From the NCBI GenBank assembly GCA_016860845.1, contig BOKF01000032.1, positions 33,720 to 97,719 of the forward strand: a DNA stretch of 64,000 nucleotides. The letters are read 5' to 3'. The stretch comes from Chloroflexota bacterium (GTDB lineage: Bacteria; Chloroflexota; Anaerolineae; 4572-78; J111). Each line of letters begins with the position of its first letter. Position 1 is the first letter of the stretch. Below, piece by piece: positions 1 through 6,707 of this stretch. A program made the translations under genes and the position numbers. The notes beneath the pieces were generated by a model. The model was given only the letters and a program-made list of their open reading frames with translations, was not told the origin of the DNA and searched no databases.

Positions 1-795
1 CCCAACCAGGAGGCCAGAATTACCGGGCGAAATCTGGGGGCCGACCTGTGGTGGCAAATTAATTTTCCCGTCGGTACGCAAGGGCTGGCCTGGGTTACCG
101 GCAACCCGGAATTTTCAACCGCCTACCATGTTGATACGGTGCCGACTGTAGCCACGCCACCTCCACCGACGCCAACCGCCTCCCCCACGCCTGCGGTCAG
201 TATTGACTTTCGGGTTGATCGGACCGAGATTCAGCGGGGCGAGTGCGTTAATTTCTTCTGGAATGTGTACGGCGTGCAGGCGGTTTACTTTCAAGGCAAA
301 GGCGTTTCCGGCGACAACCAGAGCCGCCGGGAATGTCCCCAGGAGAGCACCACCTACAGTTTGCAAGTCGAGCGAGCGGATGGCTCGACAGAGACGCGGG
401 ATATCCAGATTAACGTGCGCGACGACGATGATGACAGCTACGTGACGACGACGGTGCGCCGCGAGTATAAAATAGATTTCGATAATGGGGCGCAGCCTGC
501 GGAGCAGGATAGTGATTTCTTCTGGTATTTTGATGGCGACCGGCCGGTCTTTGAGAAGGCCGACGCCGACGAAAATGACATCAGGCTCGTGCCGTTACAG
601 CCAGGTGATCTGGATGATTTCCAGGATTTAGACGAAGATGCCTGCCGCGCTGCCTTAGAACAGCAGGATCAGCTCAACGTGACCATTGCCCTCGATCTCA
701 TAGCCTGCTTTTCTACCGACCAGAATCGGATCGGGAAATTACGCTTTACGGGCGGCAGTCAAGAGGAATTGATCATGCAGTGGCATCTTTGGTAA
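1..795 (+). CDS. Exported SH3-like / Ig-like domain protein, C-terminal part
   Basis: The reading frame is open from base 1, so the true start lies outside the window; the GTG at 139 is internal. The first ~40 codons resemble the end of a bacterial SH3 (SH3b) repeat (WWQI followed by a GLAWV motif). A Thr/Pro-rich linker follows, then a ~75-residue beta-rich segment (FRVDRTEIQRGECVNFFWNV) of the kind found in Ig-like cell-surface modules, and finally an acidic C-terminal ~100 residues that I do not recognise. The layout suggests an extracellular binding protein, possibly a lipoprotein. Ligand and partners are unknown. The domain assignment is by pattern only. Confidence 0.6.
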   Translation, partial: PNQEARITGRNLGADLWWQINFPVGTQGLAWVTGNPEFSTAYHVDTVPTVATPPPPTPTASPTPAVSIDFRVDRTEIQRGECVNFFWNVYGVQAVYFQGKGVSGDNQSRRECPQESTTYSLQVERADGSTETRDIQINVRDDDDDSYVTTTVRREYKIDFDNGAQPAEQDSDFFWYFDGDRPVFEKADADENDIRLVPLQPGDLDDFQDLDEDACRAALEQQDQLNVTIALDLIACFSTDQNRIGKLRFTGGSQEELIMQWHLW

Positions 796-1039
796 GCGGC
801 AATTGTATTTAACAATTACGCTAATAATCTGGTTATACGAAATCCAGGTGAAAATTGAGCGAGATCGGCTGAAGTGGAAACCAAAGGGACTCACCCACCT
901 GGGCGATAGGGGTGTTAAAAAGAGGTACAAAAAAGTTAACTCTGTTTGCTGCTTGAAACCACCCATTCCGGTGTAGACATAAGAGGCTAAGTCGGTTAAA
1001 CTGTCTCCAAGTACAGGTTTCACTGGCAGGGTAAGTAAA
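796..1039. other. Intergenic, nothing recognised
   Basis: This 244-bp gap before the 108-aa gene holds no clear terminator hairpin, promoter pair or repeat that I can support. Confidence 0.4.
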
Positions 1040-1366
1040 ATGATAACCGGAAAAATGAGTGGTCAGCCGCAGACCGGTAAAGCGGTCCAATTGAATGACA
1101 AAATGCTGGAACTGGCCCAAGAGCTGCTGATCGAAGAGATGGCCGGGGAGACGCTCTTTGCCTGCGGTTACGGCTTGACCTGTAAAATAACCGGCCAGTA
1201 CGGCATGTACGAAACCTTCAACGGCGAGATGGTTTCATTTCAACCTAAAGCCTCGCTGAATTTCACCCTCATGGCCGACGAGTTTGTGTTTACTGGCGAT
1301 GTGGCGACCATCAAGACAGTGGCCCATCACCTGAGCGACTACGAGCTGTCAATCGCCGTATCATGA
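1040..1366 (+). CDS. Hypothetical protein, 108 aa
   Basis: An ATG-started frame of 108 codons ending in TGA, with no recognised domain. There is no signal peptide or membrane segment. The central part alternates short hydrophobic strands (ETLFACGYGLTCKITGQYG), which suggests a small beta-rich fold, and it contains two cysteines eight residues apart. The ribosome site is weak (GGCAGGG about 10 nt upstream); a second ATG at 1055 is possible. It stands alone between two oppositely oriented units. Codon use looks like the neighbours, so it is probably a real gene, but no function can be given. Confidence 0.5.
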   Translation: MITGKMSGQPQTGKAVQLNDKMLELAQELLIEEMAGETLFACGYGLTCKITGQYGMYETFNGEMVSFQPKASLNFTLMADEFVFTGDVATIKTVAHHLSDYELSIAVS

Positions 1367-1430
1367 CTCAAACCGCTTCGCTTAAGTAAACCACAAAAAT
1401 TAGTGGGAATACTAACCTCAGAAACAGCAA

Positions 1431-1495
1431 GACAGGATTTACAAGATTAACAGGATTGAAAACTCAAACATCTTATCAATCCTGTTAATCCTGTC
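1431..1495. repeat. Inverted repeat built of acaggatt units
   Basis: The left arm (1431-1459) carries gacaggatt and taacaggattga. The right arm (1476-1495) is the reverse complement of gacaggattaacaggattga. The left arm has a 9-bp duplication relative to the right. It lies between two convergent genes and could end transcription, but no T-run follows. Confidence 0.6.
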
Positions 1496-1528
1496 CAAGT
1501 TGTCTGTTAGTTACCTTCGAACATTTAC

Positions 1529-1999
1529 TTAACTCACAGTTCTTTCTATTAACTGTTGTTCCCACAACTGGCGGGTAAGCTGCATCTGCCCCAGGTGGGC
1601 GCCGACGTGCTGGAGGTTGTGGAACAAAGCCCAGGCCACCGTCACTTCGCCTCTATCTCCGGCCTGGCGGCGCAGGTCCAACTCCGGCAGGGTCAGCTTT
1701 TCGAGCACCATGCGGCTGTGGGCCAGGGTGGCGTCGAGCCGGGCGATCAATTCGACCTCGTTCAGGCCGTAGATGCGGAACTCGGTCGCCCGGTCGCGGT
1801 GAGCCGGGTCGCCGCCGGCCACCTCGCCCACCCAATAGCGTTCCGAGCCGGCGACATGGGTGGCTAACACGGCCAGCGAACTCATGTCCACCCCCGGCAG
1901 CCAATCCAACGCCGCCAGCGGCAGCCCGGCGAGAGCCTGGCGCATGTCGCTGTGCAGCGCTTCCAGGCGTTCCAGATAAGCTTCAAGCATCGGTAACAT
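1529..1999 (-). CDS. DinB-family / DUF664-like protein
   Basis: 156 residues, the usual size of DinB-fold four-helix bundle proteins, which are often metal-dependent thiol transferases or damage-inducible proteins of unknown reaction. The helix 2 motif LATHVAGSERYW and the C-terminal LFHNLQHVGAHLGQ carry the spaced histidines expected for the family metal site. It is cytosolic, with no signal peptide. The ATG at 1999 is preceded by GGAGAAATAA, a good ribosome site. It is probably monocistronic; the upstream gene on the same strand is the start of another unit. Substrate is unknown. Confidence 0.75.
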   Translation of the reverse strand: MLPMLEAYLERLEALHSDMRQALAGLPLAALDWLPGVDMSSLAVLATHVAGSERYWVGEVAGGDPAHRDRATEFRIYGLNEVELIARLDATLAHSRMVLEKLTLPELDLRRQAGDRGEVTVAWALFHNLQHVGAHLGQMQLTRQLWEQQLIERTVS

Positions 2000-2033
2000 T
2001 TATTTCTCCTTCCCCAGACGAGCCTGGCTAAGG

Positions 2034-4925
2034 TTATTGGACTTCAAGCGCGGTCAACTGCCCTAACTCCAGCCAATCGCCCAGCGGCTGCCCCGTCTCA
2101 TCCACCACCTGCACCTGCAAGCGGTAGGTTCCGGCCGGGAAATCGGCGGGAACCCATAGCGCGTGGTTGTCACGAACACGCTCGCCGGCCACCCACTGCG
2201 GCATCGGGTAGCGGCCAAACGAAGGGCGGCTGGTTTCAGTCAAGGGTACTGTATCATCGGCCGCCAGGAAGCGCAAACCAACCTGGTAATCGGGGACAGG
2301 CGTTTCGACGGCCTCCCAAAACAGGCCGACTCGCAAAAAATCGCTGCGCTGGATGATCTCGCGTTCAGGCGTCGCACCCAACAGGCAAAGATGAAGGCTG
2401 AGGGATGAGGGATGAAAATTAGCCGGCACATCTTCTGGGGGCTGACAAGCCTGCGGTGCTGGCCAGGCAATTCCCAATTCTGCCAGGGTAGGCCGGGTAG
2501 TTGGCCGGGTGACGGTCACGGGGAGGGGCAGGACATCGCTCCAACCCGGATCACCCCCTGTCACCACCGGCAGTCTGGCCCAGGTTGCCGGATCATACAA
2601 CCCGGCTACCAGAAAGTAATCGCCCGGCGGAGTACCCGGCGGAGCCTGAACGGCATGTCTATCCTGGACAAAGCCCCACGGTTCCCACCGGCTGGCCGGC
2701 AGACTGCCGGGATGCAGGTTATCCTGTCCGGCAAAGAGGTGCTGCTGGTCGTCCACCAGTTGAGCCAGGGCGCTGTAAGGGGTGGTCAAGGGTTGGCGGG
2801 CCTGCCAGTACAGGGTCAGGTCGAAGGTTTGGCCGGAGGCGACTTGGGGTTGGTCGAGGTCATAGCCGAGCAGATTGACCTGCTGGCCGAAATTGACCTT
2901 GCGCGAGACCTTCGCTCCAGTTCCACGGGTCCCATCAAAAACTCGCTTGAGCGGGTTGTCGAAGCAATCCAGGTAAAGAGTTTTGGTCAAAAGGAAGGCC
3001 AGGGCCAAAGCCAGCAGCAGAGCAATTTGGGATGAACGGAAATCGGGAACTCTCTCCCCCTCCTCGTTCCCTTTAGGGATGAAGGGTGAGGGGTGAGGAT
3101 GAAGATAGGCTATAAATCCCAGCCCAATTACTGCTGCCACTGCCAGGAGCGAGAGAACATTTGCGGCTTGTCGAAGCCGCGTCTCACCAAATTGGAGCAA
3201 AAGCCGGTGCTGGCCGGCCGGCATCGTTACCCCCAGCAGGCCCCGTTCGGTGACAGGGGCCAGGGGAGCCGGTTGGCCGTCTACCGTGGCTTGCCAGCCG
3301 GGAAAATAAAAGGTGTGGAAGACAGCCTGGTAAGGCTGGGGCGCGTCAATGGTCAGATCAGCCCGGTTGAAACTATAGGCCGCCGACTCAACCCTGGCGC
3401 CAGCCGGCAAATAGGCCTGATCCAGCCTCTCAATCGCTGCACCGGTTTGGTACAGCGGCTCCAGGGGCGACTCGTGGGGTGTTTGCTCCACCCAAATCGG
3501 CAGGTACTCGCCGAAGGAGGTCGTGCCAATCGCGCCGGTTGCCCGTTCGTAAGCCATCATGCCAGTCAGGGTCGGCGGAGCGGGCAGAGAGGCATAGTAA
3601 CGGGGGTACAGGAGAGGAACGGCGCTAACAATGATCAGGCTTATGCCGCCAACGACAAAACCAAAACTCAAGCGGCCGGGCATGGCAGCGCTGGCAGCGC
3701 CGGCCAGGATTGCCAGCAAAAAAGCGGTCACGCTCAAGAGCCGGTGCGGCTGCTGCACAAAGGCGATCAGGGGCAGCCGGTCCCACACGCCGACAGAGAG
3801 AGGCAGCATCATGAAAACGGCGACGACTAAACCGAGAGTTGCGAAGAGCAGAAGAGGCGAAGAGGCGAGGAGGCGAGGAGCAGCTTCCTGAGTTCCCTTG
3901 AGTTCCCCTGAAATCCTTTGTTTTAGCAGGCAGAAAAGGGTAGCCAACAGACCGATAGTCGCTAGCCCCACCTGAGCCAGGCCGAGGGTGAGAGGGTCGG
4001 GGGGGTTGAGCAGGCCGGTGTTGGCGGGCCTGGGTAACGAAAAAAGCTGGCCGAGGCTGACAAAGTTGGAACGGTAGTCGAAGTCGGGCGGAGTGATGAC
4101 GCGCTGGACCTGTGCAGATTCCTTTTCCAGGGTAGCCGGCAGCCAAAAGAAGGCGGCGAGGGCTAAGCCGAGCGCCAAGGCCAGTCCGACACGAAACAGG
4201 GCCCCGGGCGTAAGGCGTCGGGCGTAAGGCGTAAAGAGCAATTCTATGACCAAGTAAAGGAGCAACAGCGGGAGAAAGAGCAGGTTGGAGATATTGTGCA
4301 TAAGCAGGGCTGCACCAAAGGTCAAGGCAGCCAGAGACATATCCCACATTCTGTTTTGCCGGACCAAACGGCCAAAGGCCCAAAAAGCCAGGGGAAACAG
4401 CGCTCCTGCCCAAGTGACCGGCAGACTGCCCCGCGAAAAAAGATTAAACAGTTGGTAGGGCGCGTACACATAAGCCACCCCGGCCAGTGCCCCGGCTTTT
4501 GCTCCAAACCAATCTCTCACCAGGAGATAAATCCCGCTGCCTGCCACGAGCAGGGCTAATGCCCCGGAAGCATTGAACGCGCCAACCATTTCCAGCCCCA
4601 TCAGGTGCAGTCCCTCGGTGAGATAGTAGGAAAGCGGCGCATAAAAGACAAAGAGGGGCAGGCCGTAGCCAAAGGCCAGGTCAGGCAGCCAGCGGGAAAA
4701 AAAGACGCCCTGGCGGATAAGCTGGTCCAGGGCGACAACGCGATACAAATGGAGCAGGCCATCGGCGCTGCGGGTCAGGGTAGGCTGGAAAAGCGGGGTG
4801 AGGGCCGGCAGGGTGAGCAGCCAGAGTAAAAGCAGGGGATAGAAGATAGAAGATAGAAGATAGAGCCTAAATCGTTTAGGCCGACCAACAGCGCCTATCT
4901 CTAGCTTAGATTTACCATTCTCCAT
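2034..4925 (-). CDS. Large polytopic membrane protein, PTPS-related/YfhO-like
   Basis: 963 residues. The N-terminal ~600 residues hold about a dozen hydrophobic helices and the pattern RSADGLLHLYRVVALDQLI near residue 50, typical of the membrane 6-pyruvoyl-tetrahydropterin-synthase-related family. That family is common in Chloroflexota and probably has a GT-C glycosyltransferase-like fold. A last helix near 590-610 precedes a soluble, presumably extracytoplasmic C-terminal half with two beta-sandwich-like modules (VNLLGYDLDQPQVASGQTFDLTLYW is shared with GT39-type proteins; key residues only). A role in cell-surface sugar transfer is inferred. Five short-repeat tracts lie in frame inside it (2393, 3074, 3841, 4206 and 4838), which is very unusual for one gene. 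Confidence 0.65.
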   Translation of the reverse strand: MENGKSKLEIGAVGRPKRFRLYLLSSIFYPLLLLWLLTLPALTPLFQPTLTRSADGLLHLYRVVALDQLIRQGVFFSRWLPDLAFGYGLPLFVFYAPLSYYLTEGLHLMGLEMVGAFNASGALALLVAGSGIYLLVRDWFGAKAGALAGVAYVYAPYQLFNLFSRGSLPVTWAGALFPLAFWAFGRLVRQNRMWDMSLAALTFGAALLMHNISNLLFLPLLLLYLVIELLFTPYARRLTPGALFRVGLALALGLALAAFFWLPATLEKESAQVQRVITPPDFDYRSNFVSLGQLFSLPRPANTGLLNPPDPLTLGLAQVGLATIGLLATLFCLLKQRISGELKGTQEAAPRLLASSPLLLFATLGLVVAVFMMLPLSVGVWDRLPLIAFVQQPHRLLSVTAFLLAILAGAASAAMPGRLSFGFVVGGISLIIVSAVPLLYPRYYASLPAPPTLTGMMAYERATGAIGTTSFGEYLPIWVEQTPHESPLEPLYQTGAAIERLDQAYLPAGARVESAAYSFNRADLTIDAPQPYQAVFHTFYFPGWQATVDGQPAPLAPVTERGLLGVTMPAGQHRLLLQFGETRLRQAANVLSLLAVAAVIGLGFIAYLHPHPSPFIPKGNEEGERVPDFRSSQIALLLALALAFLLTKTLYLDCFDNPLKRVFDGTRGTGAKVSRKVNFGQQVNLLGYDLDQPQVASGQTFDLTLYWQARQPLTTPYSALAQLVDDQQHLFAGQDNLHPGSLPASRWEPWGFVQDRHAVQAPPGTPPGDYFLVAGLYDPATWARLPVVTGGDPGWSDVLPLPVTVTRPTTRPTLAELGIAWPAPQACQPPEDVPANFHPSSLSLHLCLLGATPEREIIQRSDFLRVGLFWEAVETPVPDYQVGLRFLAADDTVPLTETSRPSFGRYPMPQWVAGERVRDNHALWVPADFPAGTYRLQVQVVDETGQPLGDWLELGQLTALEVQ
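2393..2414. repeat. In-frame heptad tract (gggatga family)
   Basis: gagggat repeats twice with a degenerate third copy inside the 963-aa membrane protein gene. On the coding strand it reads as Ser/Leu-rich residues next to HPSSLSLHLCLLG. Confidence 0.55.
3074..3106. repeat. In-frame heptad tract (gggtgag family)
   Basis: gggatga, agggtga, ggggtga and ggatgaa units follow one another with a 7-bp period, encoding LHPHPSPFIPKG in the loop after the last predicted membrane helix of the 963-aa protein. Confidence 0.6.
3841..3886. repeat. In-frame octad tract (gaggcgaa family)
   Basis: aggcgaag and aggcgagg units in tandem with an 8-bp period inside the membrane protein gene. It encodes APRLLASSP. 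The same family and nearly the same peptide (SPRLLAS) occurs inside queA at 23639-23707. Confidence 0.65.
4206..4237. repeat. In-frame heptad tract (gcgtaag family)
   Basis: gcgtaag, gcgtcgg, gcgtaag and gcgtaaa units in tandem, encoding TPYARRLTPGA between two membrane helices. Confidence 0.6.
4838..4866. repeat. In-frame heptad tract (agaagat family)
   Basis: Three consecutive agaagat units lie near the start of the membrane protein gene, just before its first hydrophobic helix (LLSSIFYPLLLLW). Confidence 0.6.
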
Positions 4926-4942
4926 CTACTATCTTCAAGCTA

Positions 4943-6448
4943 CTAATTCTTCGGCATTGCCTGCAGGGCATAGTAGGCCGGTGCGGCGGTGAGTTCCGGG
5001 TAGGTGGGATAGACGATACTCCAATAAGTCTGCTCGTCTTGCAGCGTCCACTGGGGATCGGCTACGTAAATCAGGCTCATCACACCAATCCAGGGCTGCC
5101 AATTGGCCTGGGCATACTGGTAGGCCCGGACAAAATATTGAGCTTGTTGTTCCGGGGTAACGGCATGCCACTTGTAGGGCGAGTCGGGGCGCGGATCAAT
5201 TGTCCAACCAAACTCAAGCAGGACCACCTTCTTGTCGGCGTCGCCATTATTGACCATAATCGCCCGCACATCCTCGACGTGGCGGAAACAGTAAACCCGG
5301 CGCAGCTCTTCGGGGACGTTATTCTCCGGCTTGAAATCGCCGGGGTTAGCCAGGCCCGGCGTGCGAGCGACCTCCGCCGGATCAGTTTCCGGCGGGGAGG
5401 CAAAACCGGCCCCATGAGCGCCCAGGGCGTCAAAGTAGGGCTTGGCCCCGGCGTCGTACATACCCTGAATATAGTGAGTATCGGGCCGGGCCACGTCGTC
5501 GTTGCGGGTGGTAGGAGCCAGGCCGGCGCTGATGATGATCGGATAGGGGTCAACCGCTTTGATGGCCTGATAGGCGATTTTGAGCATCTCGGTGTATTCA
5601 GCCGGGCTGGGAGGACGATTGCCCCACTCGCGGGCCAGGTTTGGCTCGTTCCAGATTTGATAGGCATCAACCCGGCCTTTGTAGCGGGTTGCTACGGCGG
5701 CGGCAAAATCGGCAAAGTCCTGGAGGTTATTGGGTGGGCCAACTTCCGGGTAGCCGCCGCCGGCCCACTGCGGCTGCACCCCCAGGCGGGCAATCACTCT
5801 AAGGCCGTGGGCATCAATTTGATCCATGACCCGGTCGGTGCGCGCCCAATTGAAGTGGCCCTTTTCAGCGCCTTCGATTTCACGCCAGGCAAATTCTTGT
5901 TTAACCCAGCGAAAGCCGGCATCCTGGACCAGCTTCAAATCCCGGTCGGCTATCTCCTCCTGCCAGAATAGAAAGACCTGCATGCTATAATCAGGCGAAC
6001 TCATCGTTACCGGGGCCGTGTTAAGCGGGGCGTTGACAGCCGCAGGGGCGGCCGGCGGTTCCGCGGGTGGAGGCGGGCTGGTTGGCTCTATGGTGGGAGG
6101 AATGGTTGCCGTAGGTGCAACCTGCGCTTGCGCCGCTACCGTTGGTGTGGGAGATTCGGCCGGCTGTTGAGCTACGGGCGTGGGGCCAGGCGGGGGAGAG
6201 ATGGGGGTGTTTACCGGGGCGGCGGGCGTCTGCTGGGCAGAACCTTCTTCCGAAAAACGGACGACCTCATAGGTTGGGGTCGGCGTACCTTTCTTGGGCG
6301 GGCTGGGTTGATAGATGAAAATGGCATAGACAGCAAAAAGGGCAGCGCAAACAAGGGCAATGACAATAGCGCTCCCGCCGATGATAGGCAATAATAGTAA
6401 AAAGTTAAACCCTTTCTTTTCGGGCTGGACGTTTCTCTGTTGGTACAT
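4943..6448 (-). CDS. Membrane-anchored clan-A glycoside hydrolase (GH39/GH5-like)
   Basis: 501 residues. There is a short cytosolic stretch, one membrane helix at about 16-46, a Pro/Thr-rich linker at about 48-150, then a (beta/alpha)8 catalytic domain to the end. The proposed acid/base is Glu268 in QIWNEPNL after strand 4, and the nucleophile is Glu412 in VVLLEFGW after strand 7; both are classic clan GH-A positions. It would act outside the cell on a polysaccharide; the substrate cannot be read from sequence. The catalytic half is clearly paralogous to the C-terminal domain of the next gene (6708-9677). The stop lies 17 bp before the start of the 963-aa membrane protein, so they may be cotranscribed. 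Confidence 0.75.
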   Translation of the reverse strand: MYQQRNVQPEKKGFNFLLLLPIIGGSAIVIALVCAALFAVYAIFIYQPSPPKKGTPTPTYEVVRFSEEGSAQQTPAAPVNTPISPPPGPTPVAQQPAESPTPTVAAQAQVAPTATIPPTIEPTSPPPPAEPPAAPAAVNAPLNTAPVTMSSPDYSMQVFLFWQEEIADRDLKLVQDAGFRWVKQEFAWREIEGAEKGHFNWARTDRVMDQIDAHGLRVIARLGVQPQWAGGGYPEVGPPNNLQDFADFAAAVATRYKGRVDAYQIWNEPNLAREWGNRPPSPAEYTEMLKIAYQAIKAVDPYPIIISAGLAPTTRNDDVARPDTHYIQGMYDAGAKPYFDALGAHGAGFASPPETDPAEVARTPGLANPGDFKPENNVPEELRRVYCFRHVEDVRAIMVNNGDADKKVVLLEFGWTIDPRPDSPYKWHAVTPEQQAQYFVRAYQYAQANWQPWIGVMSLIYVADPQWTLQDEQTYWSIVYPTYPELTAAPAYYALQAMPKN

Positions 6449-6540
6449 GCTTAAACCTTTACTCAGACAAAAGCCCAGGACTAACTATGACCTTCACAGA
6501 TGCTCTCACGTTTTTGACCATCAAATTCGATAAGGTGTTT

Positions 6541-6610
6541 GGAAGGTTGGAGGATTGGAAGGTTGGCTAGAGTCCTTTTTCCAGTCCTCCAGCCTTCCAA
6601 ATCTTCCAAG
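6541..6610. repeat. Octad inverted tract (ggaaggtt family)
   Basis: Tandem ggaaggtt-like units are followed after ~15 bp by the inverted ccagccttcc-type units, giving a long imperfect hairpin in the gap between the two hydrolase genes. Copies of the same family lie at 11464, 24445 and 54761. Confidence 0.75.
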
Positions 6611-6707
6611 TTATTACCAATTTTGAAAATCAAAACACATCAAATAGAGCTTCCAGGAAAGTCTTTAGTCTAGCCCCAGGCTTAATTTCACCCAATACCT
6701 ATTTAAT

